64,000 nt of DNA from Pseudoxanthomonas sp. X-1. Lineage in GTDB: Bacteria; Pseudomonadota; Gammaproteobacteria; Xanthomonadales; Xanthomonadaceae. Of this stretch, positions 1-8,838 are shown in pieces; the first letter of the stretch is position 1, and each line of letters starts with the position of its first letter. Under the pieces are notes generated by a model. That model made no database searches and was not told where the DNA came from. It was given only the letters and a program-made list of their open reading frames with translations. The stretch is from assembly GCF_020042665.1 (NCBI RefSeq), contig NZ_CP083376.1:310001-374000 (forward strand), in the 5' to 3' direction. A program made the translations under genes and the position numbers.

Positions 1-1919
1 AGCCATTCCAGGCCGTCCAGATAATCGTCCAGCTCCGGGTGGCCCATGTTGCGGTAGATGGCCGTGCGCCAGTCGCGGCCGTAGCCGGCGCTGCCGCGGT
101 AGTCCAGGTCCAGCACCAGGTAGCCGCGCTGCACCAGCAGGTTGTGGAACATCTGTTCGCGCGGGTAGGGCGGATAGCCGGCGATGGCGTTCTGCAGGTA
201 GCCGGCGCCGTGGACGAACATCACCACCGGATAGCGCTTCCCCGGCACCAGCCGCGCGGGCGCGTAGAACTTGCCCCAGATCACGCCGGCGCCGTGGCGC
301 GAGGGCACCTGCACCAGCTGCGGCTGGATCCAGTCCACCGCCTTGAACGCCGGCATCCGCGTGTCGGTCAGCACCTTGGCCTGGCCGCCGCCGGCGGGGA
401 CCACCGCCAGCTGGCTGGGCAGGTAGCTGGCCGAGTACTGCACCAGCAGCGAGCGTCCGTCCGGGGACTGGCTGAAGGCCTCCACGCCGCCCTCCAGCGC
501 GGTGACCTCGGCGACCTTGCCGGTCTTCAGTTCGGCGCGGCAGACCTCGTAGCGGCCGGGCGCGGCGCGGTTGCACAGGAAGAAGAAGCCCTCGCCATCG
601 GCGGCCACCTGCGGCGCGGACACCTCCCACGCGCCACTGGTCAGCGCCCGGGTCTTCTCGCTGCCGCGCTGGGTGTAGAGCTGGGAATGGCCGCTGGCCT
701 CGGACAACAGCCACAGGGTCTGGTTGTCCGGCAGCCAGCCGAACTCGTTGAAGCTCCAGTTGATCCAGGCCGGGTCGGTGAGGCGGTCGCGCACCTGCAG
801 GCGTGCGTTGTCCAGGTCCACGCTGGCGATCCAGCGGTCCTTGTTGTCGGTGGCGCGCAGCAGCAGGGCGACGTTGCGCGAGTCGCCGCTCCAGTGGATC
901 GCCGCGCCGCTGGCATCGCCGTCGCTCTCCACCCGCACGGCGCGGTTGCCCTTCAGCGGCTCCTTGCCGGCGGCCTTGCGCAGCTCGGCCAGCGGATCGC
1001 TGGCGACGCCGGGCAGGGCGTCCAGGCTCAGCGGTTTGACCGTGCCGCTGGCCATGTCGGCCAGCCACAGCGCCTGCGGGATCGGCGAATTGCGCCCGAC
1101 CAGCGTGCGCGCCTCCTGCTGCTCGGCGTAGCCGGACTCGGTGACGTAATGCGGGACCTGGCCGGCGTCGCCCGCGTCGGCGCCCTTCTTCTGCGTGACC
1201 ACCAGCAGCCAGCGCCCGTCCGGGGACAGCGCGGTCTGGCTGATCTGCACGTCCTTGCCCAGGTAGACCGGTGCCGGCGCGCGGCTGGGATCGGCCTTGC
1301 GCCAGGCATTGTCCTGGCGGCGCAGGGCTTCGCGCTGCTCGCGGTCGCGCGCCAGGGTGGACAGGGTGCGCAGCTGCTGTTCGCGCAGCAGGTCGGCCTC
1401 GGGCGCCTTGTCCGGGTCGTCCTCGGCCTTGGCCTGGGCGGCCTGGGCCACGGCGCTGCCGTTCCAGCGGAACCACTGGTTGCCCACCCGCCACACCAGC
1501 GCGCCATCGCTGGCGAACTGCGGCTGGCTTTCGTTCTCCAGCGTGCGCGTGAGCTGGGTCAGCGTCCCGCTGCGCAGGTTGCGCACGAACACGTCGCCAT
1601 TGCGGATGAAGGCCTGGCGCTGGCGCCTGGCGTCGTAGACGGCCTCCGGCGCGCCCAGCGTGTCGCGCGCATCGTCGGCCACCCGCGTCGCGGCGCTGGC
1701 GCCGAGCTCCTGGCGGAAGGTGTCGCGGATCGGCGAGCCGTTGCGCTTGAGTTCGTACTCCACCGCGCGGCTGTCCCAGGTCCAGCGCGGCGCTTCCACC
1801 GGCGGACCGATCCAGTCCAGGTCGGCCATGACCTGTTCGATGGTCAGCGGCGTGGACGATTGCGCCAGCGCGGCGGGCGACAGCAGCAGGCAGGACAGGA
1901 CGACGACGGGCAGGCGCAT
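1..1919 (-). CDS. S9-family serine peptidase (DPP IV-like), 3' end outside window
   Basis: Secreted prolyl-oligopeptidase-family peptidase, expected to cleave short peptides in the periplasm. The start at 1919 opens a clear Sec signal peptide (MRLPVVVLSCLLLSPAALAQ). A long beta-propeller-like region follows, and near the left edge the alpha/beta-hydrolase part appears, with RYPVVMFVHGAGYLQ and DYRGSAGYGRDW, which in this family lie just before the GxSxGG nucleophile. The catalytic Ser, Asp and His therefore lie beyond the window and cannot be checked. The frame is open throughout. It is divergent from the pigment cluster, with about 160 bp between them, and nothing ties it functionally to the pigment genes. 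Family assignment is firm; substrate is unknown. Confidence 0.9.
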   Translation of the reverse strand, partial: MRLPVVVLSCLLLSPAALAQSSTPLTIEQVMADLDWIGPPVEAPRWTWDSRAVEYELKRNGSPIRDTFRQELGASAATRVADDARDTLGAPEAVYDARRQRQAFIRNGDVFVRNLRSGTLTQLTRTLENESQPQFASDGALVWRVGNQWFRWNGSAVAQAAQAKAEDDPDKAPEADLLREQQLRTLSTLARDREQREALRRQDNAWRKADPSRAPAPVYLGKDVQISQTALSPDGRWLLVVTQKKGADAGDAGQVPHYVTESGYAEQQEARTLVGRNSPIPQALWLADMASGTVKPLSLDALPGVASDPLAELRKAAGKEPLKGNRAVRVESDGDASGAAIHWSGDSRNVALLLRATDNKDRWIASVDLDNARLQVRDRLTDPAWINWSFNEFGWLPDNQTLWLLSEASGHSQLYTQRGSEKTRALTSGAWEVSAPQVAADGEGFFFLCNRAAPGRYEVCRAELKTGKVAEVTALEGGVEAFSQSPDGRSLLVQYSASYLPSQLAVVPAGGGQAKVLTDTRMPAFKAVDWIQPQLVQVPSRHGAGVIWGKFYAPARLVPGKRYPVVMFVHGAGYLQNAIAGYPPYPREQMFHNLLVQRGYLVLDLDYRGSAGYGRDWRTAIYRNMGHPELDDYLDGLEW

Positions 1920-2080
1920 GAACGGGCGCTTCGGCAGGACAAAGAGCCGCGAAGGGTAGCAGCGGCGCGGGGGCGGCCGCAGGGACCCGCGTCGCGGCGA
2001 CTTGCCCGGGCGGCGCCCAGCGGCGACAGTACCGTTCGCCCGGCGTCCAGAGCCGGGATGCTTTCGGGGGGAATGTCGTG

Positions 2081-3427
2081 ATGTCAGCCGTCGTCGAATC
2101 CGCGCCGCAGCGGGCCCGGCCGTGCCCGCTGGGCATCGGCGCGCCCACGCGGATCATCGCCCGCAGCGGCGGCCAGGCCATCGACCTGGCCACCTTCCAT
2201 GGCCACGTGCGCGCGCTGGCCGCGCAGCTGCCGGCCGGGCGCCACGCGGTCAACCTGTGCGAGGACCGCTACCGCTTCCTGGTGGCGTTCTGCGCGGTGG
2301 CGCTGCGCGGGCAGGTGACGCTGCTGCCGTCCTCGCGCGCGCCGGCGGTGGTGGCCGACGTGATGGACCGCCATGCCGATACCTACGCGCTGGGCGATCT
2401 GGACCTGGAGCCGGCACCGGCCGCCTATTGGCGCCTGCCGGACACGCTGGCCAACCTGGACGGCCCGCTGCCGGAAGTGCCCGAGGATGCGGTGGTCTGC
2501 ATCGGCTTCACCTCCGGCAGCACCGGCACGCCCAAGCCCTTCCCCAAGACGCTGGCGGCCTTCCGCACCAGCAATGCGCAGAACCTCAGCGCCGTGGCCG
2601 ACCTGTGGGGCCAGGCCACGCCCAGCCTGGTGGCCACCGTGCCGCCGCAGCACATGTACGGCATGGAGATGTCGGTGGTGATGCCGCTGATGAGCGATGC
2701 CTGCGTGCACGGCGGCAAGCCGTTCTTCCCGCAGGACGTGGCCAGCGCGCTGGCGCAGATGCCGGCCCCGCGCGTGCTGGTGACCACGCCCGTGCACCTG
2801 CGCGCGCTGGTCGAGTCCGGCGTGTCGCTGCCACCGATCGCCGGCTACGTCTCGGCCACCGCGCCGCTGGAGCAGGCGCTGGCGCAGGCGGCCGAGGCGC
2901 GCTTCGGCGGCGAGCTGCGCGAGACCTTCGGCTCGACCGAGACCTGCATCTTCGCCAAGCGCCGCACCGCGCTGGACACGGCCTGGACGCCGCTGCCGGG
3001 CGTCTGGGTGCAGCCGCAGCCGGACGGGACGCTGGTGCATGCGCGCCACCTGCCGCAGCCGGTGCCGCTGGCCGACCTGATGGAGGTCGAGCCGGACGGC
3101 CGCTTCCACCTGCGCGGGCGCCAGGCCGACCTGCTGGAGATCGCCGGCAAGCGCGCCTCGCTGGGCGATCTCACCCGACGCCTGCAGGCCGTGCCCGGCG
3201 TGCGCGACGGCGCGGTGCTGCAGCTGGCGCCGGACGAGATGGGCGTGGCCCGCATCGCCGCGCTGGTGGTCGCGCCCGGCATGACCGAAGCGGCGCTGCT
3301 CGCCCAGCTGCGCATGGCCATGGACCCGGTGTTCCTGCCGCGGCGCATCCGCTTCGTCGCCGCGCTGCCGCGCGGGGAGACCGGCAAGCTGCCGCGCGAC
3401 GCCGCGCTGCGCCTGCTCGAAGGCTGA
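2081..3427 (+). CDS. AMP-ligase, XanA2-type (hydroxybenzoate-activating), copy 1
   Basis: Member of the ANL adenylate-forming family, 448 residues. It shows the P-loop-like motif FTSGSTGTPKPF, the acyl-AMP motif FGSTET and the C-terminal catalytic lysine in ETGKLPRD. In xanthomonadin and aryl polyene clusters the equivalent enzyme (XanA2) activates 3- or 4-hydroxybenzoate and loads it on the cluster acyl carrier protein, so the same role is inferred here. ATG 2081 was preferred to GTG 2078 because the paralogue downstream begins at the same residue (MSAV) and a purine-rich GGGGGGAA lies just upstream. It is the first gene of the cluster and is followed by a near-copy of itself at 3494-4843. 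Which of the two is the functional XanA2 equivalent cannot be told. Confidence 0.88.
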   Translation: MSAVVESAPQRARPCPLGIGAPTRIIARSGGQAIDLATFHGHVRALAAQLPAGRHAVNLCEDRYRFLVAFCAVALRGQVTLLPSSRAPAVVADVMDRHADTYALGDLDLEPAPAAYWRLPDTLANLDGPLPEVPEDAVVCIGFTSGSTGTPKPFPKTLAAFRTSNAQNLSAVADLWGQATPSLVATVPPQHMYGMEMSVVMPLMSDACVHGGKPFFPQDVASALAQMPAPRVLVTTPVHLRALVESGVSLPPIAGYVSATAPLEQALAQAAEARFGGELRETFGSTETCIFAKRRTALDTAWTPLPGVWVQPQPDGTLVHARHLPQPVPLADLMEVEPDGRFHLRGRQADLLEIAGKRASLGDLTRRLQAVPGVRDGAVLQLAPDEMGVARIAALVVAPGMTEAALLAQLRMAMDPVFLPRRIRFVAALPRGETGKLPRDAALRLLEG

Positions 3428-3493
3428 TTCAAGGACGCATCAGGACGCGCCGGTCACGCTGCGCGCGTCACGCAAGAGGACTTCTTCCACGCC

Positions 3494-4843
3494 ATGTCGG
3501 CCGTCATCGAAACCCTTCCCCGCCCGGCGCGACGCTGCGCGCTGGGGGCCGGAGCGCCGCAGCGGGTGATCGCCCGCGCCGACGGCCGCGACATCACCCT
3601 CGGCACCTTCCACGCCCAGGTGCGCGCGCTGGCCGCGCGGCTGCCGGCCGGGACCCACGCGGTCAACCTGTGCGAGGACCGCTACCGCTTCATGGTCGCC
3701 CTGTGCGCGGTGGCGCTGCGCGGGCAGGTCACGCTGCTGCCGCCCTCGCGCGCGCCGGCGGTGGTCGACGAGGTGATGGCGCGCCAGCCGGCGACCTACG
3801 CCCTCGGTGACCAGGCGCTGGCCGCCGCGCCGCCGCACTACTGGCGCCTGCCCGAGGTGCTGGACGAAGCCGACGGCCCCGTGCCCGAGGTGGATGAGGA
3901 CGCGGTGTTCGCCGTGGCCTTCACCTCCGGCAGCACCGGCGCGCCGAAGGCCTTTCCCAAGACGCTGGCGCAGTTCCGCGCCAGCACCGCGCAGCTGGTC
4001 GCGGCCCTGGCCGACCTGTGGGACGGCGCGCGGCCGGGCATCGTCGCCACCGTGCCGGCGCAGCACATGTTCGGCCTGGAGCAGTCGGTGATGGTGCCGC
4101 TGCTGACCGAGGCGGTGCTGCACGGCGCGCGCCCGTTCTTCCCGCAGGACGTGGCGCGGGCGCTGGCCGAGGTGCCGGCCCCGCGCATGCTGATCACCAC
4201 ACCGGTCCACCTGCGCACACTGGTCGAATCCGGCGTGTCGCTGCCGGCCATCGCCGGCTGCGTCTCGGCGACCGCGCCGCTGGAGCAGGCGCTGGCGCGG
4301 CAGGCCGAGGCGCGCTTCGGCGGCCAGGTGCGCGAGATCTTCGGCTCGACCGAGACCTGCATCTTCGCCAGACGCCGCCCCGCCCTCGAGCGCGCCTGGA
4401 CCCCGCTGCCCGGGGTGAGCGTGCAGCCGCAGCCGGACGGCACGCTGATCGCCGCCCCGCACCTGCGCCAGCCGGTGGCGCTGGCCGACCTGACCGAGGT
4501 GCTCGGCGACGGGCGCTTCCTGGTGCACGGGCGCCGGGCCGACCTGCTGGAGATCGCCGGCAAGCGCGCTTCGCTGGCCGACCTCACCCGCCGCCTGCGC
4601 GCCGTGCCCGGCGTGCGCGATGGGGTGATGGTCCAGCTCGACGGCCCGGGCAAGGTGCGTCGCACCGCTGCGCTGGTGGTGGCGCAAGACCTGTCCGAGG
4701 GCGAACTGCTGGCCGCCCTGCGCGCGGCGATGGACCCGGTGTTCCTGCCGCGGCGCATCCGTTTCGTCGCCGCGCTGCCGCGCACCGAGACCGGCAAGCT
4801 GCCGCGCGCCGACGTGCTGCGCCTGCTCGGAGCGTCGGCATGA
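3494..4843 (+). CDS. AMP-ligase, XanA2-type, tandem copy 2
   Basis: Second intact adenylate-forming enzyme, 449 residues, alignable end to end with the gene before it and sharing most positions by eye. Both carry CEDRYRF, FTSGSTG, FFPQDVA, FGSTETCIFA, RADLLEIAGKRASL-like and ETGKLPR blocks. The pair looks like a tandem duplication that has since diverged, mostly in the N-terminal 20 residues and around residues 95-120. It likely activates a hydroxybenzoate starter or a related aromatic acid for aryl polyene synthesis. Its stop overlaps the ATG of the next gene (ATGA at 4840-4843), so the two are probably translationally coupled. No lesion is visible in either copy. Confidence 0.87.
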   Translation: MSAVIETLPRPARRCALGAGAPQRVIARADGRDITLGTFHAQVRALAARLPAGTHAVNLCEDRYRFMVALCAVALRGQVTLLPPSRAPAVVDEVMARQPATYALGDQALAAAPPHYWRLPEVLDEADGPVPEVDEDAVFAVAFTSGSTGAPKAFPKTLAQFRASTAQLVAALADLWDGARPGIVATVPAQHMFGLEQSVMVPLLTEAVLHGARPFFPQDVARALAEVPAPRMLITTPVHLRTLVESGVSLPAIAGCVSATAPLEQALARQAEARFGGQVREIFGSTETCIFARRRPALERAWTPLPGVSVQPQPDGTLIAAPHLRQPVALADLTEVLGDGRFLVHGRRADLLEIAGKRASLADLTRRLRAVPGVRDGVMVQLDGPGKVRRTAALVVAQDLSEGELLAALRAAMDPVFLPRRIRFVAALPRTETGKLPRADVLRLLGASA

Positions 4844-5871
4844 AGCCGGTCGCGGTGATCGCCGGTGTCGCGGTGGCCGCCGCGCTCGCGGGGCTGGGCT
4901 GGTGGGCGTTGCGGGCCACGCCGGCGACGCAGCAGGCGGCTGCCGTGGCCGCCGCGGCAGCGCCGGCCCCCGCTGCCGCACCCAGGGTCACCGCGCTGCC
5001 GCCCAGCACCGCGCCGCTGCCGGCGCAGGACACGCCGCTGCGGCTGGTGTTCGACGATCTCAGGCGGCGCGCCGGCAACGGCGATGCGCGTGCGGCCTGC
5101 CGGCTGGCGGCCGAGCTGGAGCAGTGCGAGCGCGTGCGCCTGCAGCTGGCGCAGTTCGACGACATGACCGGGCAGCAGCAGCGCATGCTGGAGGGGATGG
5201 ATCCCGCGCGCCGCGCGCGCATGCAGGAAAGCCTGCAGCGCACGGCGCTCGTGCGTGGGCAGCAGCTGCTGCAGGATTCGGAGCGCTGCGACGGCGTGCC
5301 GGCGATGTCGCCCGGGCAACGCGCCGCGCTGTGGCGCGACGCGGCGCTCGGCGGCAGCCTGCCGGCGCTGGCCCAGTACGCGGTCGGCAACGCGTTCCGG
5401 ACCCGCGACACGCTGCAGGTGCTGCCGCAGCTGCAGACCTATCGCAACGAGGCCGAGGCGCTGGCGCTGCAGGCCGCCGAGCGCGGCAGCCTGAAGGCGA
5501 CCGTGGCCCTGGCCGGGGCGTATTCGCCGCAGCGCGATACCGGGCGGCGCACCTATCTGGCGCAGGTGGTGACGCCGGACCCCAGCAAGTCGCTGGCCCT
5601 TTACCTGCGTGCGCAGCAGGCGCTGGCGAGCACGCAGCCGGCGCAGGCCGCGCAGGCGCAGCCGCCGATGCAGCGGTTCCGCGCCGCCGCGCTCCAGCGC
5701 AACATCGACTGGCTGCGCGGCAACATGTCCGACGCCCAGGTCGCGCAGGCCGACGCGCTGGCGCGCCAATGGCAGCAGGACTGGGCCGCGGCCGCGCCGG
5801 AAGAGGGCGAGGTCGCGTTCTCGCCGGACGGCGGCGTGCCGGATGTCGCGCCGAAGCTCTGCGGCGACTGA
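4840..5871 (+). CDS. Unrecognised membrane-anchored or exported protein in the pigment cluster
   Basis: 343-residue protein that I do not recognise. Residues 1-24 form one hydrophobic segment (signal anchor or signal peptide), followed by an Ala/Pro-rich linker to about residue 65. The remaining soluble helical region has Sel1-like features: GNGDARAACRLAAELEQC, AALGGSLPALAQYAVG and AAERGSLKATVALAGAY look like irregular tetratricopeptide/Sel1 helices. Cysteines in the first of these and in RCDGVP could pair in the periplasm. ATG 4840 overlaps the stop of the AMP-ligase gene, so it is co-expressed with it. A scaffold role for periplasmic or membrane assembly is only a guess. Its GC content matches its neighbours. 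Confidence 0.75.
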   Translation: MKPVAVIAGVAVAAALAGLGWWALRATPATQQAAAVAAAAAPAPAAAPRVTALPPSTAPLPAQDTPLRLVFDDLRRRAGNGDARAACRLAAELEQCERVRLQLAQFDDMTGQQQRMLEGMDPARRARMQESLQRTALVRGQQLLQDSERCDGVPAMSPGQRAALWRDAALGGSLPALAQYAVGNAFRTRDTLQVLPQLQTYRNEAEALALQAAERGSLKATVALAGAYSPQRDTGRRTYLAQVVTPDPSKSLALYLRAQQALASTQPAQAAQAQPPMQRFRAAALQRNIDWLRGNMSDAQVAQADALARQWQQDWAAAAPEEGEVAFSPDGGVPDVAPKLCGD

Positions 5872-5930
5872 GCGCGCTCTTCCGAGGATCGAGGGATCGC
5901 TGCGACTGGGCGTTCTTTGGCTTAGGAGGG

Positions 5931-6043
5931 GCAGCGGTCCGGCGGGCGGTGGCCGCTTTTCCCTCGATCAGGGCATCTGCCCTGACTCGGACGCTCGGCG
6001 TCCTGCCTCGCTAGGCGCGGCCACCGCCCGCTGGCCCGGTGCC
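5931..6043. repeat. Intergenic palindromic repeat, family B, copy 1
   Basis: Large imperfect inverted repeat. The left arm is GCAGCGGTCCGGCGGGCGGT at 5931 and the right arm spans 6017-6043, read as its near reverse complement. Between them lies CCCTCGATCAGGGCATCTGC, itself containing a small hairpin (TCAGGGCATCTGCCCTGA). The same arrangement recurs at 33408-33521, and a decayed copy lies at 33227-33282. It occupies the 438-bp gap between 4840-5871 and the convergent chorismatase gene. No open frame in the gap looks like a gene. Confidence 0.75.
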
Positions 6044-6131
6044 ATGCGCATTGGGCGGATCGGCTTGTGTTCGAAAGAAGTCCCGATCCATTCGCAGCGG
6101 GGCCGTCACTCGTCAGGTGCGGACCCTGTCG

Positions 6132-6199
6132 GTGGGACCCGCCATGGCGGCGATGAGGCTTTACCGGGAAGGCCCCATCGCCGCCATGGCGGCTCCCAC
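6132..6199. repeat. REP-like palindromic element, family A, copy 1
   Basis: Inverted repeat with arms built on GCCGCCATGGCGGC: GTGGGACCCGCCATGGCGGC reads into CGATGAGGCTTTACCGGG and back through CATCGCCGCCATGGCGGCTCCCAC. Closely similar copies sit at 15404-15513 and 41848-41914, all between genes. This fits a REP/RAYT-type or MITE-like family common in xanthomonads. No RAYT transposase is visible in the window. Confidence 0.8.
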
Positions 6200-6309
6200 A
6201 GAAGCATGAAGCGCCGTCGATCCCTTCCAATTCCACCCGCCTTCTTACAGGCCAAGACGCCGTGGCCTAGGCCCAGTCCAGGCGCGAACGGCCAGTCCGC
6301 CGCTCGCGC

Positions 6310-7311
6310 TCAGCCGTGGACGCCGTCGATCTCGATACGCAGGTCGCGGCGGCACACGGCCGCGTGCAGGATCAGGCGCGGCACCGAGGGCGGCAGGCGC
6401 TGGGCGAGCAGGTCGGCGGCCAGGGGCAGCTCGGCGGCGTCGCGCACGTACACCTTCAGCCGGGTGCTGGCGTCGAACTGCGCCGGCAGCGTCGGCCGGT
6501 GCCGGCGCGCGCTGGCGAGCAGGCTGTCGAAGTTGGCGAAGGTCTCCTCCAGCTGCGCGGCGGTGGAGTCGCCGTGCAGGCTCTGGTGGCCGACCACCGA
6601 GGCGGTGCCGGACAGCAGCAGCGGGGCGTGCACCGACGGCGGCGGCAGCATCGCGCGGGCGAAGCTCGGCGGCTGCGGGCCGTACTGGCGCGGATAGCGG
6701 TAGGCGCTGACCTGGCGCGGGTTCTCCACCGGCGTGCCCGGCTGGCGGCAGGCCAGCCAGTACACCTGCAGGGTGCGGCGGCCGTCGACGCGCCCGATCG
6801 CGGTGGCGGCCGGCAGCTGCGCGGTGTCGAAGCGACCCAGGCCGCGCGCGCGGCCCACGCAGAAGTGGCGGTAGCGCTCGGCGTCGCCTTCGCCTTCGGT
6901 GATGTCGTCCAAGTAGTTCCACACGCGCAGCAGATGCGGGGTGGCGCTGCCGGGCACGAAGCCGGACAGCTGCGCATAGGCCTGGGCGGCGGCGGTCTCG
7001 ATGTCGCCTTCGACCTCGTCGATCTGGATCGCGCCGAACTGCAGCGTGCCGTCGCTGGCCCAGGCGATCGCGCCCTCGCGCCCGCGCACGACCGGGCGGG
7101 TGCTGCGCCAGACTTCCAGCGGCGCGGCGCCGTGCGGCGCCAGCGGCACGCGCAGGTAGCGCGGATCGTCCTCGTCCGGGGCGTCGGGGCCGAAGCCGAA
7201 CACCGCCAGCACGCGGTCATCGGCCAGCAGCGGGCGCGGCGTGGTGTCGTGGAGGTAGTCCACCGTCAGGGTGGACGCGTCGAGGGGCACGGAAGCGGAG
7301 AGCGGGTTCAC
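6310..7311 (-). CDS. xanB2: Chorismatase XanB2-like (hydroxybenzoate-forming)
   Basis: 333-residue member of the FkbO/Hyg5/XanB2 chorismatase family (formerly called pteridine-dependent deoxygenase-like). In Xanthomonas XanB2 converts chorismate to 3- and 4-hydroxybenzoate, which feed xanthomonadin and ubiquinone synthesis. The family signature is visible as VWNYLDDI, then GDAERYRHFCVGRARGL, with SGTASVVGHQS and LKVYVRD in the C-terminal half. The start is taken at GTG 7311 (VNPLSASVPLD), which leaves 10 bp after the upstream flavoprotein gene; extending further upstream would run into that gene's coding region. It is the second gene of a minus-strand pair with 7322-8701 and supplies the starter unit charged by the AMP-ligases. 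Confidence 0.9.
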   Translation of the reverse strand: MNPLSASVPLDASTLTVDYLHDTTPRPLLADDRVLAVFGFGPDAPDEDDPRYLRVPLAPHGAAPLEVWRSTRPVVRGREGAIAWASDGTLQFGAIQIDEVEGDIETAAAQAYAQLSGFVPGSATPHLLRVWNYLDDITEGEGDAERYRHFCVGRARGLGRFDTAQLPAATAIGRVDGRRTLQVYWLACRQPGTPVENPRQVSAYRYPRQYGPQPPSFARAMLPPPSVHAPLLLSGTASVVGHQSLHGDSTAAQLEETFANFDSLLASARRHRPTLPAQFDASTRLKVYVRDAAELPLAADLLAQRLPPSVPRLILHAAVCRRDLRIEIDGVHG

Positions 7312-7321
7312 ACGGTTGAGT

Positions 7322-8701
7322 TTAATCGGCCTGGAGTGTGTCGCCGGTAAAGCCCTCGGCCAGCTGGCGCCGCCGGCGGCGCCAGGCGCGCAGGGCGGAC
7401 GGCACCATGATCGCCACGTGCGCGGCATAGATCAGCCGGAACACGCGCAGCCGGCGCCGCACGCGCGGGCTGTCGAACACGTCGCCGGCCAGCATCGCCA
7501 CCACCGCCGATTCGACCTCCAGCACATCGCGCGGGTTGGCGAACAGGTGGCGCATGGTCGGCGAGGTGAAGCGGTAGATGAACCACTTGAACTCGTCCAG
7601 GCCGGCGTCCAGCCGCCGCTGCAGCCGGCGGCGCAGGCGCGTGGCCTGCCGCGGCGCGCGCAGCGCGGCATCGACCATCGCCGCGCCCTGTTCGGCGCTG
7701 TGCATGGCCAGGAACACGCCGGAGGAGAACATCGGGTCGACGAAGGCATAGGCGTCGCCCAGCAGCAGCCAGCGCGGGCCGCTCATGCGCGTGCATTCGT
7801 AGGCGTAGTTGCCGGTGGCGTGGACCGGGGCCACGCGCTGGGCGCCGGCCATGCGCTGGGCGACCTCGTCGTTCAGCGCCAGGGTCTGGCGCAGGAAGCC
7901 TTCCAGGTCGCCGCTGCGGGTCTTGAGGTAGTCGGGGAAGCACACCGCGCCCACGCTCATCACATCGTCCGGCAGCGGGATCAGCCACATCCAGCCATGC
8001 GCATGGCGGTAGATGCTGATGTTGCCCGCGTCCTCGCCGGGACGCCGGGCCACGCCGCGGAAGTGGCTGAACACCGCGGCCGACTGGTGGCGCGGATTCT
8101 TGCGCTTGAGCTTGAGCCGGCCGCCGAGGAAGGCGTCGCGGCCGCTGGCGTCCAGCAGCCACTGCGGGCGCAGGGTCAGCTCGGCGCCGTGCCGGCGGAC
8201 CCGCACCACGGGTTGCTCGCCTTCGAAGGCCACGCCGGTCACCGCCGTGCCCTCGTGCGCGTCCACGCCCCCGCGGCGAGCCTGCTCGAACAGGATCCGG
8301 TCGAAGTCCGCGCGCGGCACCTGCAGGGCGAACGGACTCTTGGCGTCCAGCGCGCGGGCGAACTTGAAGGTGTTGTAGCCGCCCTGCTCGTCGGGGAAGT
8401 CCGCGCCCAGCTTGAGCGTGCCGATCGCGCGCATGTCCTCCAGCACGCCCAGCCGCTCCAGCAGCGGCATGGTCATCGGCAGCAGCGATTCGCCGATGTG
8501 GAAGCGCGGGTGGTGGTCCTTCTCCAGCAGGGTCACGCGCCAGCCGGCGCGGGCCAGCAGGATCGCCGCGGTGCTGCCGGCCGGGCCGCCGCCGACGATC
8601 AGCACGTCGGGCGTGGCATCGGGCGCCGGGGTCGGGGCGGTGGCCAGGGCCGCGGCGGCGCCGGGATCGGCGGCGGGCTGTGCAGCGGTGGCGGGGGTCA
8701 T
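7322..8701 (-). CDS. FAD-dependent halogenase-like oxidoreductase
   Basis: 459-residue flavoprotein of the tryptophan-halogenase/p-hydroxybenzoate-hydroxylase-like superfamily. After an Ala/Pro-rich N-terminal stretch of about 30 residues comes the FAD dinucleotide motif VLIVGGGPAGSTAA, then FHIGESLLP, then WMWLIPLP (the WxWxIP hallmark of flavin halogenases), GDAYAFVDPMFSSG and a basic, hydrophobic C-terminus. The family either halogenates or hydroxylates. In xanthomonadin clusters halogenase-like proteins are proposed to brominate the aryl head, so that is the inferred role; activity may differ. Transcribed with the chorismatase gene and divergent from the acyl carrier protein gene, so 8702-8838 should hold both promoters. 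Confidence 0.85.
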   Translation of the reverse strand: MTPATAAQPAADPGAAAALATAPTPAPDATPDVLIVGGGPAGSTAAILLARAGWRVTLLEKDHHPRFHIGESLLPMTMPLLERLGVLEDMRAIGTLKLGADFPDEQGGYNTFKFARALDAKSPFALQVPRADFDRILFEQARRGGVDAHEGTAVTGVAFEGEQPVVRVRRHGAELTLRPQWLLDASGRDAFLGGRLKLKRKNPRHQSAAVFSHFRGVARRPGEDAGNISIYRHAHGWMWLIPLPDDVMSVGAVCFPDYLKTRSGDLEGFLRQTLALNDEVAQRMAGAQRVAPVHATGNYAYECTRMSGPRWLLLGDAYAFVDPMFSSGVFLAMHSAEQGAAMVDAALRAPRQATRLRRRLQRRLDAGLDEFKWFIYRFTSPTMRHLFANPRDVLEVESAVVAMLAGDVFDSPRVRRRLRVFRLIYAAHVAIMVPSALRAWRRRRRQLAEGFTGDTLQAD

Positions 8702-8838
8702 GCGGTGCGAACCTTCGCGTGTGGCAGTCCTGACAAGGGCGTCATCATAGCCTGCGCGGCCGCCCGGCCCGACGGTTGCGCGCGGCCGTCCTTTGCACCA
8801 TCGTGTCGCACCTTCAACGCCCTGGAAACCGCCGCCGC

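Noticed and set aside
39..2081. 680-codon open frame on the plus strand
   Set aside because: It is the antisense shadow of the S9 peptidase gene, with low-complexity Ala/Gly/Arg/His/Gln content and no motif. The minus strand gives a signal peptide and family motifs.
5872..6309. Possible small gene in the gap before the chorismatase gene
   Set aside because: All open frames run through the palindromic repeats and change between copies of the same repeats elsewhere, so they are not conserved as protein.
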